NCBI GenBank assembly: GCA_026419775.2
Contig: JAOPGA020000657.1
Location: 153,570 to 217,569 of the forward strand
Length of the DNA stretch: 64,000 nucleotides
DNA from: Acrasis kona
Taxonomy: Eukaryota; Heterolobosea; Eutetramitea; Acrasida; Acrasidae
Direction: 5' to 3'
The notes below the pieces were generated by a model. That model was not told where the DNA came from, ran no database searches, and saw only the letters and a program-made list of their open reading frames with translations. The translations under genes were made by a program, and so were the position numbers. Within the stretch, counting starts at the first letter, position 1. The number at the start of each line of letters is the position of its first letter. Of the stretch, positions 43,141 through 55,662 are shown piece after piece.

Positions 43141-46100
43141 TCATTTTCCAGTACCGCTACCACACGTCACATACAATTGTAAAGCATGATCGTACATGGA
43201 ATACAAATACAAATACAAAGGAGCAGTATTAGAATGTTTCGCACGAACCTCCCTCACATACTTGATCACATCCTTATAAATCTCTGCATGTTTAGCGCTG
43301 GATTGAGCCGTCACGCTTCTCAAAAAATGAGCCTCGCTCACGTCCTGACTCAACCGCTCCCAATACTCAATCAAACGAGTCGAATCTCTATTCTGTAGGC
43401 CCTGCATAGCCAACACCTTTGCATTCTTTTGTAGTGCCATCAACTCTTGTCCACACCTCTTCATGACCGCAGCGTGTTGATTGTTGTTGGTCATTGACGA
43501 AGAATGCTTCTTCTTTTTCTTATGCTCGCTATCGAACACAACCACTTGGTTAGGTTTGATACCTACCGCAGCGATTGAGTCTTGGTTGGCATTAGAAACA
43601 GCTTGTGCAGCGTTCATGGCTGCATTGGAGTGAGAATAAGAGTTGTTGTTGGATGAATTGGAAGAAGAAGAGTTATTGATGAATTTACGCAAGAAATCAA
43701 CGAGAGCACTTCTCTGTACTTGATACACTTTGCTCTTATCTGCATCGTCGCTCGATTCACCAGCCATCATGCTCGTCGTGCTGCTGGGCGATAAGATACT
43801 GTTGGAATCGCTCATTTCCACTCTTACTTTGACCACACCCCTCTCGATCATGCTTTGTCTGGTCATGACCATGAATCGAATACCAAATTCCTTACAGTGG
43901 TCTTTTGCAGATTGATAAGCCATTCGATCGTCGTACATCAAATCACACTTGATTCCATTCTTCCACAACATGTTTGCAATCATCATTCGATCGTGTAACA
44001 TGTTGAGTTCGCTACTCACCACCAACACATCGGGTAGTCCATTCAAATGACCACATCTCATGTATTGATGATCGGAATGAATTTCGTTATTGTAGTTCAT
44101 GACCACTTTGGACAGCAACTTGTCCAATTTGAAATTGACGCCCACTACGTGATGTGGCTTGTTATCTAGTATTTGTAGTTTGTTTACTAGTTGGTCGTAT
44201 CGACCTCCATAAGCCACGGTGGTACACGTTCTCTTGTGACGAAGAGATACGCAGAATAAAATACCGCTGTATCGATGACTCATGTGACAGCAACTTAGAT
44301 CCAATATTAATTGATCTGCAGTGTGCGGCCATACTTGCAAGTGACTGCTCAAGGTGGCGATATCAACCAATGCATCCTTTGCTAAGCTATTACCAGCTAA
44401 TAATTGACTCAATTGTTGATGAACGTGCATCAAATCACCACGCACGCCAAATAACTTACAAATTTTATTGACGCTCGTTTCATTGTAACCAAGCTCCGAT
44501 TGTAATTTGCTCTTGATGTGATTCCAAGAGTAATTACTCTTGTGCAGGCTGTGTATCAAATTCAAAACTTGTTCTCGATGTTTAGGATTGATTTTACATT
44601 GATCCAACAATGCTTCGATCAATCCACTGTGATTCAACCTAACCACGTATTTACAGTCCCACTTGGGCACGCACTCCAATAAAATTTGATTCAATACCAA
44701 CAACACCTCTGATTCAGCTATTAATTGGTGAGTATTGCCAATGATGTCGAAGGTAGCAGATTGACGAGTGGTGGGCACTCCGTGGCTTTGTTTACAGTGT
44801 TGAATGAAACTGTAGCGTTTTAAAAAGGGAATGCGCTCTGGTAATCGGGATAAATGCCTCGCTAATGATAAACTACCGTCGGCAACCATGTTCACCAACT
44901 TTCCACTGTTAAAAACAATGGGTTCCAATTGATGCCTCTCTCCCAATTTCATTTCGACGATTTGATCGCTGTTGGGTATCAAATGGGGCACATCGAACAA
45001 AATGGCACCGTGGCGCTGGAATATACTTTGAATGCGCTGCAACATGATTTCCTTATCGCATGCTCTTTGTAAATTGAATTGCTTTGTGATGTTGTAGTCC
45101 TGTACTTTTTGACTAAACAACGCATTCAAGTACTCCACTTCCATCTTGACGGGCATGTACTCGCTGTTGAGCAGATCAGCAGCGCTTGGACGAGACTCTG
45201 GGTCCTTGTTTAACAACAGTTCGATCAATTGCTTCTCTCGATCATAAGTGCGCGGGAAAATCTCATCGTCCACTTTGGATCGCTCTCTTAATTTACTCAA
45301 CACGATGCTACGTTCCATCAACGTGCTGAATTTGTTCAACATTTCGTAAAAAATGATGCCCACGGCGAACATGTCCACTTTGGGGGTGTAATGGGTGCTG
45401 GTGAAGATCTCGGGTGATGTGTAGATATACGTGCCCACCACTTCGGCACTCAATTCTTCCAAATCACCGCTGTCGTTACTTCCCAGCAATTCGCTAAAAC
45501 TAGGGGTGATGCTGAACGTGCCCCTGTGTTCTCTCCTGCGAACGACGCTGAGTCCAAAATCACCAATCTTGACTCCTCGATCGACTCCGATGAAAATGTT
45601 ACTTGGTTTCAAATCACGATGGATCACATTGTGTTGATTCAAGTAGGCTAATGCTTCCACGATTTGTCTTAATAATCTCCATGCTTCTTCCCTGGAATCG
45701 ATCAATCTTCCCGATTCGATAATGTCGTGTAATGTTTCTTGACAGTACTCCATTTGAATGTATAGAACGCTATTGTATCTGGAATCTGCATCGGGTTCGC
45801 TCGATTCGTCATCATCGTATTCGTGATCGTCGGCAACTTCTTCGCTGGTGATGGTGGTCATCTCGTTGTTGACTTCTCTCCATGCGTTGTAATATCTCAC
45901 AATGTTGGTGTGTTGTAATCTGGATAGCAGGTTGACCTCCCTCATTATGTTTTTTTCTTGCCTGTCGTCTCTTTGTGTAAACATGATTTTTTTGATCGCA
46001 TAGTACCTTCCGTCCAATTTGTTACGTGCTTTGAATACTTTTCCGAAACCTCCCTACATGACCGTTAGTGAGTGATTGAATTAATTTCACATACGCTACC

Positions 46101-47717
46101 AAGTGTCGCCACTTCTTCAAAATCAGTCCTATATCTTGACTCCATCTGATGATTGCTATTAGCGGTCGTTGTTAATTTTGATAATTCAGACGACGATGTG
46201 GGTGATTGTTTCTCTACAGGTAACCAAAATGAGGATGTGGAATGATTGTCGCTGTGGGCAGCTAACATTTGTTTTTTAAAAGTGTTTCTGAATTTGGTCT
46301 TGTATGCTTCAAAGTCATCCACACACTTGTCATGATTGATGACTCCTAGTTGTTGCAATTGTTCCACAATGTGCGTGTATGCATTATTGGGATCGGAATG
46401 TTGGTTGGAGTAGAGCCTTAACATGTGTAATAGAATTAATTGTGTTTGGTCACTGTTTTGTGATGATGGTGTTTTCAGTGTGGGTGCTGGTTTGAATGTT
46501 TTGGTCGGCATCACTTCGTCCTCATCCTCATCTGTAGAGTCTCCAAAAACAATATCCTGACTAAACATGTGACTGTTGCTGCTACTTGCTGATGTTCCCA
46601 AAAACTTGACGCCTTGTTCATCCTCGTCATCCTCGTCGTCATCCTCATCGTCCTCATCATCTTGTTGATCGCTCTCCTCGCTCCAATCTGATTCAGATTC
46701 TTCATCCTTTTCAAAGATAATGTCAACCTTGTCAAAATCGGCCTCTACGGTGGTCTTGAGTGCATTTTCATTCTTTAACTTTCCATTCCTAAGGGCCTCC
46801 CTCATAAAGTTATGTGTTGGTGGTGAATTAGCAAAGTCGGATGATCCGCCCGTTTTTTCATCATCGGAAAAATCATCATCGTCACTGGCAATGTCATCGA
46901 ATTCGGAATTAAAGTTGGGCGACGGTGATTGAGGTTCGTGTTGGAACATTCTCTTTTGTTTGTCCTTCTTGCGTTGTTTAATTTCCTTGATCTTTTTCTT
47001 CTTCAACTCCGTAACTTCTTTTGCTAATACCTCCAAATGTCTCTTCTTTTGCTCTCTAAGCAACTTATTGTGCTCCTCCTCTCTTAATGCGGCCTCCATT
47101 TCCATCTTTTTTTTTTCTTCAATCATTTGTTGATGGATGGATTTTGGTTCAACGTATGGTTCGTAGGGATGGGTCGATAGGTAGTCCTTGACCTGCATTG
47201 CAAGTTGAAACACCATGACCTGGCCAATCATTTCTTTTGCTCCGTCCTCTAGCTGTGTTAATAATTCATCACATTGCTTTTGGGAAATTTTGTTCGGTTC
47301 TTCAAGTGTTATGACGGGTGTTTGTAGGGGATATGCCGTGGGGAATTCCACACATAGTAGGATGCTTCCATCTTCTTCTTCTCTTGTCACAGTTAGTTTG
47401 ACCTTGATTGTCTTTCTCCCGATTGTTTGCTTATGAATGTTGAAAGGTTCCAGTATTATTTGTTGTTTTTCAGGAATTTCTTCATCGCTATCACTATTTG
47501 ATGATGGTGTATCAATTTCTTTTATTCGTACCGAGAAAACTTTGATAGTATCTTTTGTGTACATGCTATCGAGAGCTAAAATCTCATTAGAAAGTTCTTC
47601 CTTCAAGTTCCGCGATGTACTATCCAATAGTGTATTGCCTTTGTCCACCGCTACAGGCTCTCTCACCTCTTTTTTTAGTTTTGCGGTGGTGTTGGACTTT
47701 CGCCTCTTGGCTGGCAT
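43141..47717 (-). CDS. GCN2: GCN2-type eIF2-alpha kinase
   Basis: Two exons (intron 46054-46094) join in frame to 1,511 residues, the size of GCN2. An RWD domain lies near residues 35-190 (LSNEILALDSMY, CVEFPTAYPLQTPVITLEEP); it binds GCN1. A coiled, basic and then very acidic linker follows. The kinase domain has a glycine loop created by the splice (ATLGSGGFGKVFKAR), Lys in YYAIKKI, HRDLKPSNIFI and KIGDFGLS, with a long acidic insert between lobes. A HisRS-like domain (FDIIGNTHQLIAESEVLLVLNQ, TTVAYGGRYDQL) senses uncharged tRNA, and a C-terminal dimerisation region follows. On amino-acid starvation it phosphorylates eIF2-alpha to slow translation. Confidence 0.95.
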
Positions 47718-47924
47718 TTTTCAAGGCTTTGCTTTTGTAATTGTTAAAAGTTATTTTTAGTAATGCATCCGGTGTTCAAGTTCATCACCCTAAAAGACGC
47801 GAGATGCGATACCCAATTTGGATCATAACAATCACATAAAACACTGTAGTTCTTTGTGGTTTCAACTTATGGGTTTATTTAGATATTTATTATAGCGAAT
47901 ACACAGGTATGTTTGTCTTTAAAA

Positions 47925-48647
47925 TTACTCATCAAGTTGATCAGATTTTCTCTTGTTTACTCTATCGGCCTTCCTAACATACGGTTTGTTGTCACCAATG
48001 TAACCACAAATACCCACTCTTGGAGAATTTGACATTTCATCAAATTCAATAGTATTTTCATTCTCTTCCCTACAGTTATCACAATAGAAATTATGAGACT
48101 CAGGGTCAATAAACCCTGCTATTTTCTTGCACTCTACACATTTGAATTGGATAGGTTCATTGCGAGCTAAAAGCCTAACAGGTTTTCCATTCATACTACC
48201 CTTTGATATTTTCAATAGCACCCCAAAAACAGGTTGGCGGTCATAACTGTATATAAATCTATCATCTGCTTTGGTTAACTTGTCACCAATTTTAATAGAT
48301 GAAAAAGGTTGCCAATGGTGGTCTTGCATTTGGTCGGCATGTGAATAATATGAAACTCTGCTCTCCGAGTCCTTCTCAAACACAAATTCGCTAGTGTGGT
48401 AACAACACTCCATCCACACATTCCTTATAAATGAATCTAAAGGTTTTAGATCTGATTTGCTATCCATTTCAACAACAAGAAAGTATTTTGACTGCTTAAC
48501 CGCCTTCGATCTGTTATCTTTTATAAGGATTGTCAAAATGTCTTCATCTCCACTACTTACTCTGGACGAGCAATCGACTACGTGGTCCACAACGTTACTA
48601 ATACCATTAAATTTCTCCTCACAACACCTACAGTAATGATACACCAT
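47925..48647 (-). CDS. pRiA4b ORF-3-like protein with zinc motifs
   Basis: A single exon of 240 residues. It starts with a C2HC/C2H2-like finger (HYCRCCEEKFNGISNVVDHVVDC). The middle reads LDSFIRNVWMECCYHTSEF, then IKIGDKLTKADDRFIYSYD and KPVRLLARNEPIQFKC. This is the pattern of prokaryotic, mostly archaeal and bacterial, ORF-3-like proteins. A C-terminal zinc ribbon (CVECKKIAGF, CDNCREEN) follows. Biochemical function is not known for the family. The pattern suggests lateral acquisition from a prokaryote. The ATG chosen gives the finger intact. The assignment rests on motif memory only. Confidence 0.6.
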   Translation of the reverse strand: MVYHYCRCCEEKFNGISNVVDHVVDCSSRVSSGDEDILTILIKDNRSKAVKQSKYFLVVEMDSKSDLKPLDSFIRNVWMECCYHTSEFVFEKDSESRVSYYSHADQMQDHHWQPFSSIKIGDKLTKADDRFIYSYDRQPVFGVLLKISKGSMNGKPVRLLARNEPIQFKCVECKKIAGFIDPESHNFYCDNCREENENTIEFDEMSNSPRVGICGYIGDNKPYVRKADRVNKRKSDQLDE

Positions 48648-48848
48648 GTCTAATTATTTAACCGGAATTTCCATTCCCGTTGTAAGATACCAACGCAAAA
48701 ATGTTGTTTGAAAGATGAAACAATTTTTACGAAGGATACACAGTAAATGAAATATTTTCAAGCAACAACTTCATATTTAACGCACTATTCCTCTAAGTCT
48801 TTTTTTATGAAATTGTAAAAGGTTGGTCATCAAAAACAAGTTTTAATT

Positions 48849-50393
48849 CTAAACAGTAAACATTTTATAAGGATTCATAATGTTGTTGGGATCTATGGCC
48901 TTTTTTATCAATCTCATCATTTGTATACTTTGCTCTGTCTGTGAAAACTTTAGGTAATCTCGTTTCATCATTCCAACACCATGCTCTGCGCTGATGCTTC
49001 CGTTGTGCTGTTGTGTCCATTCATATACAAAAGGTTCAATCAAGTCGACCATCTCTAATTGATTTTCAGGAATGATAATGTTTAAATGTAAATTATCATC
49101 TCCCAAGTGTCCGAATCCAAACACCTGTGCTTCGCTTCCCAATCTCTCTTTTGTGTCCGAAACTAATTTGTACATGATGGGTAGAGGCATGCTTACATCA
49201 TATTTGTATAAACGAGTACCTCCTTCCCGCCTCAAACATTCGGATATAGATTCCCTCATCCTCCACAAGGCTTTTGCTTGAGTCTCATCTGTCGACATGG
49301 TTCCATCCGTCGCATGTTGTTCTTCCAAAACATGTTCGAAAAATTTAGACAACTTGTCTTGATCGTGTGAACCTTCGCTTCCATGCGTCTCTATAACCAA
49401 ATAGAACGAGTAAGGTTGATCTAACGGATCGTTAGCACCATGCTTAACTACCAAGTCTCTGCACTTTGCGTCGAAAAACTCAAAAGCACTTAGAATCTCT
49501 CCTAAATGTAGTTTGGCGGCACGGTATATTAATTGTATCTTTTCGAAACTGTCAACCGCCAGATAGACGACGTTGACGGATTTTGGTTTACTTGGTACGC
49601 TCATACTGACGGCGGTTATGATCCCCAACGTGCCTTCTGAGCCAATCATCAAGTGAGGCAAGTGGTATCCTGTGTTATCTTTTCTTATGCTCTTTAGCGT
49701 ATCCACTATAGTTCCATCTGGAAGCACAAATTCCATGCCAAGGACATTAGCGTGCAAGCTTTTGTATCGGAGATATCTTATCCCACCAGCTGAGGTTGCC
49801 AAATTTCCTCCAATTTGACAACTACCTTTTGCCGCCAAGTCAAGGGGCATAATGTAACCGTGCTCCATGACTTTCTCATTCAACTGTTCTAATATACACC
49901 CACTTTGGCACACCAGTGTACCGCTCACATCATCAAACGATCTGGTGTAAAAAGGTTTTTAGGATATGTGCACATACTTGATCTGGTTCATAAGGTTTGT
50001 GCTCAAAACAATCTCATCAAATACTGGTACACTTCCACCAACTAAACCAGTATTACCTGCTTGGGGAACTACCGCAAGTTTTCTTTGATTGCAGTGCTTT
50101 AAAATATCTGAGATTTGTTGAGTATTCTTTGGGCGAAGGACTAATTGGCTTTGCCCCTTGTATTTTCCGAGCCAATCAGTATTGTATCCCTCAATATCTG
50201 TTGTCAGTACCCCACTTTCTCCTACAATACTTTTGAAGTGGTTGACGTCCTCCTCTTCTAACTAAATTTGATTAGGATAAAGGTAAAATGTTGAACTTGC
50301 CTTGGCATAAGATGATCCTCTTTGGGCGCTATATAATCTACTTGTGACATTTTTTAGACGTGAAGAAAAAACTCGGATCTGTCTGGTATGCAT
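48849..50393 (-). CDS. D2HGDH: D-2-hydroxyglutarate dehydrogenase, mitochondrial
   Basis: A FAD-dependent enzyme that oxidises D-2-hydroxyglutarate to 2-oxoglutarate in mitochondria. Three exons (introns 50262-50300 and 49942-49977) give 489 residues. The N-terminus (MHTRQIRVFSSRLKNVTSRLY) is a clear presequence. The FAD-binding domain has VVPQAGNTGLVGGSVPVF and PLDLAAKGSCQIGGNLATSAGG, then LRKDNTGYHL-like sequence and MIGSEGTLGIITAVS. The C-terminal domain contains VFGFGHLGDDNLHLNI, with the metal-binding His residues, and ISAEHGVGMMKRDYL. The first intron begins GC rather than GT. The start is 51 nt from the divergent coiled-coil gene. Confidence 0.95.
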
Positions 50394-50444
50394 TGTGGTG
50401 ATTGGTTATTACAATGAAACTTCATTTTGTTACTACCTGAATAA

Positions 50445-52424
50445 ATGGCGCGTGTTCGTGACAATGATGGGTTTATGATTCATGATGATAAATTTGCTAT
50501 ATTGCTCCAGAGACTAAAGCAAGTGGAAGATGAAATGTACCGATTATCAAACAACGCAAAAGTACATACTGCAAAAGTGACCCAAGTGGAAGTAGCTTTT
50601 GAAGAAGAAACCCAATACTTAAAAAAAAGAATAAAAAAATTCAGAGAGCGCGATGCCGACTACGAAAGAATTATACGAGAACAAGAAGAGCGAATCGACA
50701 AAACGAGCATGTTAATAGAAAAGCTCAATGGCGTTTTAGAGTCTCGTCTTAAAACACACCTTAATGCAATGAGTGAGTTTGTTGGCGAAAGAGACAAACG
50801 TATTTATGAACAAGTGCAAGATTCAATCGCTCTAAATACATTGGTATTAGAAAAAGCCAAAGTATTCTCGACGGAGGAGTCAGCTAGACTATGGAATAAA
50901 AACAAGGATTTATTAAAAAAGATGAATAAACATTGGACACAGCAAATAGATAGCGTATTGAGACATGTTGTAATAGGGGATACTGCCAACAAGAACAAAA
51001 TCGACGAGCTCTACTCAAAAGTAGAACAAGTTGTTGTAAAAAGCTCACAGGTAGAAGAGATTGAAGAGTTGAGGAAGTTTACAAAGTCTGAAATAAAAGC
51101 TACGAATGATAGAATTATAGAAATGAGTACAATGGAATCTGCTAGGATAGATGATCTACTTCAGCACATAGAGGGTTCACTACGCACTGAGGAGGACAAA
51201 TCGTTTATGCGTCACAAAAACAACTTATCACTAATAAAAGATATGGAAGTCAAGCTCACCCATATTTTTACAGAAGTAGATGGACTGAAGAATAATGAAC
51301 AGATTAAAAACGAGAGAATCAATAATCAGTTTGAATTGATGATTGATAACACTAAAACGCTGCACACGCGAATTGATATTCATGATCAAATAATCTACGA
51401 CCAACAAATTACATCAAATCAGCTATCTCAAGCGAATATTAAAATTTTAGAGAACTTTGACTTGCTACAGTCAGACCTCAAAAAAGAATGCAAGTTGATG
51501 GAACAGGCTGTTGAGTCTTCAAAAGAAAGAAATACTGTTGAGTCGATGCTGGTGGATAAAAGGTTAGCAGCGTGCTATAAGGAGATTGAGAAACAAAACA
51601 AATCGGTGGACGGTAGCATCAAGCAAGTCCAATCACATTTAGAGATAGCTATGGTAATGGATCACGTTATTGATACCGTTGAATACATGTTGCAGATAGA
51701 GGAGCAGTGTGAGAGTATAATTGGTGACTCTGTGGATCAAGTACAGTCAGACACACAGGAGGCCTTATCTAAACTAAGTACAGAAATAGACACTGCAAAT
51801 AACAATGCTAATGAAAAGAACAAAAATTTGGAAGAGTTAATAAAGACCAGTTGCAGTCAGGTTATGAAAACAACTGATGAGTCCATCGTGCAGTTAGCAG
51901 AAAGTGTCAAAGCATCCATCGATAATGTTGATGGTGAGATGGAGGCTAACAAAATTGAGACTGCCACAAAAATGGAACTTTTGAATACAAAGCTAATAAA
52001 GAATCAAGAATATGGTAAAGCCGTGTCAACAGCTATACGTTCTATTGACGATCGTATTGAAGAAATAAAGGAACAGATAAACACCATCAAGAATAGCAAA
52101 ACAAACTCAAGACCAGTAGAACCACCACCCGACAAGGAATTGGACAACCAAAAAATAAAAAGAATCGAAGATAAACTATTAGATCATGACACTAGAATAC
52201 GGCAATTCAAAGAGCTCTCCATTAATCATGAACAAATGATGCACAATTCCAAATCGGCGGACGACATTAAAATACAACAACTGCAAAACAGCGTGGACAA
52301 TATGGAGAGCACCCTAATCATGCTACAAGATGTACAGCCACAAATTGATAACATAACGAAGGATATTACCACACTCCAAAACAATGTACAACAAATAACG
52401 CAGAGCCTATTTACACAAGATTAA
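50445..52424 (+). CDS. Long coiled-coil protein, unknown
   Basis: A single exon of 659 residues that is almost wholly charged heptad-like coiled coil (FEEETQYLKKRIKKFRERDA, YERIIREQEERIDKTSMLIE, IQQLQNSVDNMESTLIMLQD). It has no recognised globular domain, signal or membrane segment. Repeated IDD/IEEIKEQI-like segments in the second half resemble SMC-like or flagellar/basal-body structural proteins. A cytoskeletal or ciliary role is possible but only a guess. Confidence 0.8.
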   Translation: MARVRDNDGFMIHDDKFAILLQRLKQVEDEMYRLSNNAKVHTAKVTQVEVAFEEETQYLKKRIKKFRERDADYERIIREQEERIDKTSMLIEKLNGVLESRLKTHLNAMSEFVGERDKRIYEQVQDSIALNTLVLEKAKVFSTEESARLWNKNKDLLKKMNKHWTQQIDSVLRHVVIGDTANKNKIDELYSKVEQVVVKSSQVEEIEELRKFTKSEIKATNDRIIEMSTMESARIDDLLQHIEGSLRTEEDKSFMRHKNNLSLIKDMEVKLTHIFTEVDGLKNNEQIKNERINNQFELMIDNTKTLHTRIDIHDQIIYDQQITSNQLSQANIKILENFDLLQSDLKKECKLMEQAVESSKERNTVESMLVDKRLAACYKEIEKQNKSVDGSIKQVQSHLEIAMVMDHVIDTVEYMLQIEEQCESIIGDSVDQVQSDTQEALSKLSTEIDTANNNANEKNKNLEELIKTSCSQVMKTTDESIVQLAESVKASIDNVDGEMEANKIETATKMELLNTKLIKNQEYGKAVSTAIRSIDDRIEEIKEQINTIKNSKTNSRPVEPPPDKELDNQKIKRIEDKLLDHDTRIRQFKELSINHEQMMHNSKSADDIKIQQLQNSVDNMESTLIMLQDVQPQIDNITKDITTLQNNVQQITQSLFTQD

Positions 52425-52426
52425 TA

Positions 52427-54728
52427 TTAAAATCCTTTTAATGAATGTTTGGTTTCCTTTTTGCGAGCCTTTGCCTTGGCCAATCTCTTTTGTGTCTGAC
52501 CCATGGTTGCTTTGCTTCTTACACCTCTGCTCTGTTGTATCATCTGGAAAGGTTTATTCTTCTTCTTCTCAACTTGAGTCTGTCCTCCCTTCTTTCTGTT
52601 GGCATGCTTCCATCCCTTTTCTTCTTCTTCTTCTCCGCCTTCATCGTCAGATCCTCTCTTGCGTTTGTTGGACTTCTTTTGTACCTCAAGCGAAGCAGGA
52701 TCCACTGTTTCTTTTCGTTTCCTGGGGTGAACCTTGGCGCGTAATTTTAATTGATTCATTAGTTCGAATTCTCTCTGGGACAAAATCTTGGTTGAACTTA
52801 GATCTGCAATTCTCTTGGCCTTTTCTTCTGCCTTCTTTCTTAATTCTTCTGCCTTGACTTGATCATATTCGTCTTCGCTCTCTTCTTCTTTGAATAGACC
52901 TGCTTCGTCTTCAGATTCTTCTTTATCGGAACCTGAGTCGTCTTCTGCATCGTCAAATTGACCAGCTTCAAACATGTTTTGTAAAGAGTCTAGGTCCATG
53001 ACTTGGTCTTCGTTGTCATCTTCACTTTGTTCATTTTGTTCATCGTCGTCGTCATCATTTTCATCATCGTCATCGTCGTCACCTTCAAGGTTCATGCGGT
53101 CGGCCAATTCTCTAAACTCTTGAGCTCCTAGACCTTCATCTTCCTCGTCATCACTATCATCTTGCCAGTCCTCATCACTATCGTTTGCTTTACCGTCACC
53201 ATCAATGATTCTTGTCTTGTCCGTGATTTCTCCGACCTTCTCCCTAAAGTCTTCCAATAGGTCGATTCCTTGTAAACCTTCTCCGGCAGTATCCCCACCA
53301 AATGTTGCAATACTTTTATCTAAGGGAGCGTCTCTACCACGATCCTTTCTGTTCAACATCTTTGGTGCCAAATCTCTGAACAACGTAATGATACCTCTTG
53401 CGGCATGGAATACATTCTTGTCCTTTGATCGACTGTATTGTGTCAAATCTCTCAACAATGACTTGCGCATCACAAGTGGTTGCCTTGAACAAATCTCACG
53501 AATGGTATTGAGACCCACGGTCATGGCTTCTGGTGCGGAACGATCGGATGCAAAATTGTTGGCCAATGTCATGACAATAGGATGAAGAACTTCTGGTGGA
53601 ACATTCTCATGCACCGATTGTGCACAAATGGCCAAGACTTTTGTGATGCTGGCTTGATGCGCAGCTAGATACTTTTGAAGGAAGGCATAGAAACCAAGTA
53701 AAGTAAGCTTATTAGCACTGATACACCTAGAGACGACATCCATCATGATCAAACGAACTTGGAAACTTTCATTACTAGATTTTAATTTTTGGAACAATTT
53801 TTCAACAAAACCTTGAGGGTCGTGCAACATGTGAAGTGCGCCGACCGACTGGTTATCTTTATTCATTTCCTTTTCAATTCTCTTTTCAATGCTTTTTACT
53901 TGACGCTTGAATCTTGAGTCTTTTGACTTTGTCTTCTTACTACGTGAAAATGCCTTCTTGATGCGAATTTCATTCAAATCCTTTTCCTTGTCGTGTACTT
54001 CCTCCTTCTTCTTTGCCTGTTCTTCTTCTTCATCCAACTCATATGTTCCCAGGAAGAAACTGCAACCAGCCACGAGGATTTTGGTGTCGTCGGAGAAGCA
54101 TGCTGTCGCTATTACATTTACAGTTCGTTCGTCGTTCCATATACGTTTTCTGTATAATTGAATCATGACGTCGAGAGATGTTTTGGCGGCAATTCTAAAC
54201 GAGTCTTTCAACATGCTGAACATGAAGTTTTGTAGACTTCTGTTGATTGCACTGTTTTTTGTTTTTTGATTGAGGCGCGTAATGTCTGCAACAATATGTA
54301 AGTAAACAATCTTTCGGAGTGATTTATCGTGGATTCTGAAAATTTTGAACAAGACTGGAAGCACACTGCAGGTGTTAGAGGGTATTGTTAATGAGGGTTT
54401 CATACGTTTTTGAATCTACAACATCACTGTTACGTAACGAGATTAAGCTAAGTACTACTTGTCTTCTGACTACTGGATGAAGGACTTGTTGATGTTGTTC
54501 GAGCAATTCAATCAGTTTATGTGGTAATTTACTAGTCTCATTTTTGAACTTTTGGGCACATTTACTAACGAATTGCAGTAGGGATACAAAGTCCTTGCTT
54601 TCATCGGATGGCTTGAGTTTGAATATCTCTATACTATTCTCCAAATGACGGATTTGACGTACAAAATCATCCTTATAAGTTCGAGGATTCTTATTGATGT
54701 ACTCTTGGAGTACCAGTAATGAGGACAT
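52427..54728 (-). CDS. SDA1: SDA1, 60S ribosome biogenesis factor
   Basis: Two exons (intron 54366-54405) give 753 residues. It starts with an alpha-helical repeat region (LLVLQEYINKNPRTYKDDF, HPVVRRQVVLSLISLRN) joined across the intron to LPVLFKIFRIHDKSLRKI. Next come FMFSMLKDSFRIAAKTSLDVMI, LHDPQGFVEKLF and EVLHPIVMTLANNFASDRSA, all Sda1/NUC130-3NT blocks. A strongly acidic stretch (residues about 440-560) is followed by a basic C-terminus (RSKATMGQTQKRLAKAKARK) with nuclear/nucleolar signals. Sda1 acts in pre-60S maturation and export. Its stop codon is 2 nt from that of the convergent coiled-coil gene. Confidence 0.88.
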
Positions 54729-55662
54729 CTCTCCCTTGTGTGAAAATTGAACTTCAAAATCAACAAAAATATTGTAATCTATGAAATCCAGCTCAGGACA
54801 AGAATATTTTGATAGTCCTTGTGGAGCAACAATGTGTTCACGAGAGGCAGTGGAGTAGTTGGCAAGGAATAGAAGTCATTAGAATAAGAATTCTTCAATG
54901 TCAACCACGAAAACCACAATAATGAAAGTCTTAATATCCACAAAAACTCGTATTTATCAAGCATTGACGCAGCATGTCAAACCATATCATCAAAGATCAC
55001 AATTACAACAAGTAGTTTTTTACTACGCTAACCGGAGTGATGAATCTTTGACAGGATGTGGTTTGTAGTAGGTTGATGCTCACCGAAAGGTTGACGCGCG
55101 CCGAGGCTTATCAAAATATCCTACAACTTGTTCTGACCGGTAATTTTTTTATAAAATCAATAGAAATTTTTAAACTTGTGGCACTTCATGATGGCCACTT
55201 TAAACCAGCGTCAAGGTGGGATAGTCTGGATAGAAAGCGTCCTTGCTAGCATAATACACAACTTGCTTTTCAGCCTCCTTCAACTTCTTCTTTTCCAGTG
55301 CCTGCCTCATTATAGTTCGAATAAACAAACGATTTTATCACACCATCGTCTCGAAAGTTCATCAACTAAAGTTGTTTTCTTCATACGAAATCGAAATCTT
55401 CTTTTTCATTTACCCATGTTAGGAAGTGGAGTTCAGCAGGTCGGCTAGGACAATATCAGTCTTTGCACAAATATTTTTTGAGCGTAATATCAGCAATATA
55501 TTTGAATTTTGCTCCACTATTGTTGAGTTTTGACACATGATGGAATAGGTTGTTCGCGCCAAAATATTTATTCCCTCCTTTCAAAAACTCGTTTAATTAT
55601 CATTAACAAACTCACATACAGACACTGAACCGAAGAGATATCCTTTCAATTGCCTGTAAGTG
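54729..55662. other. Intergenic, no gene seen
   Basis: About 930 nt, the longest gene-free stretch in the window, between the divergent SDA1 and polymerase epsilon genes. Short open frames on both strands have no domain, and no tRNA cloverleaf was found. It presumably holds both promoters and 5' UTRs, possibly with an unrecognised small RNA. Confidence 0.5.

Noticed and set aside
43141-47717. Two separate genes: a kinase/HisRS-like protein and an RWD protein
   Set aside because: A 41-nt GT-AG intron joins them in frame exactly at the kinase glycine loop, giving the full GCN2 architecture.
55058-55448. Short open frames in the gap before polymerase epsilon
   Set aside because: They overlap each other in different frames, lack domains and show no intron pattern like that of the real genes.
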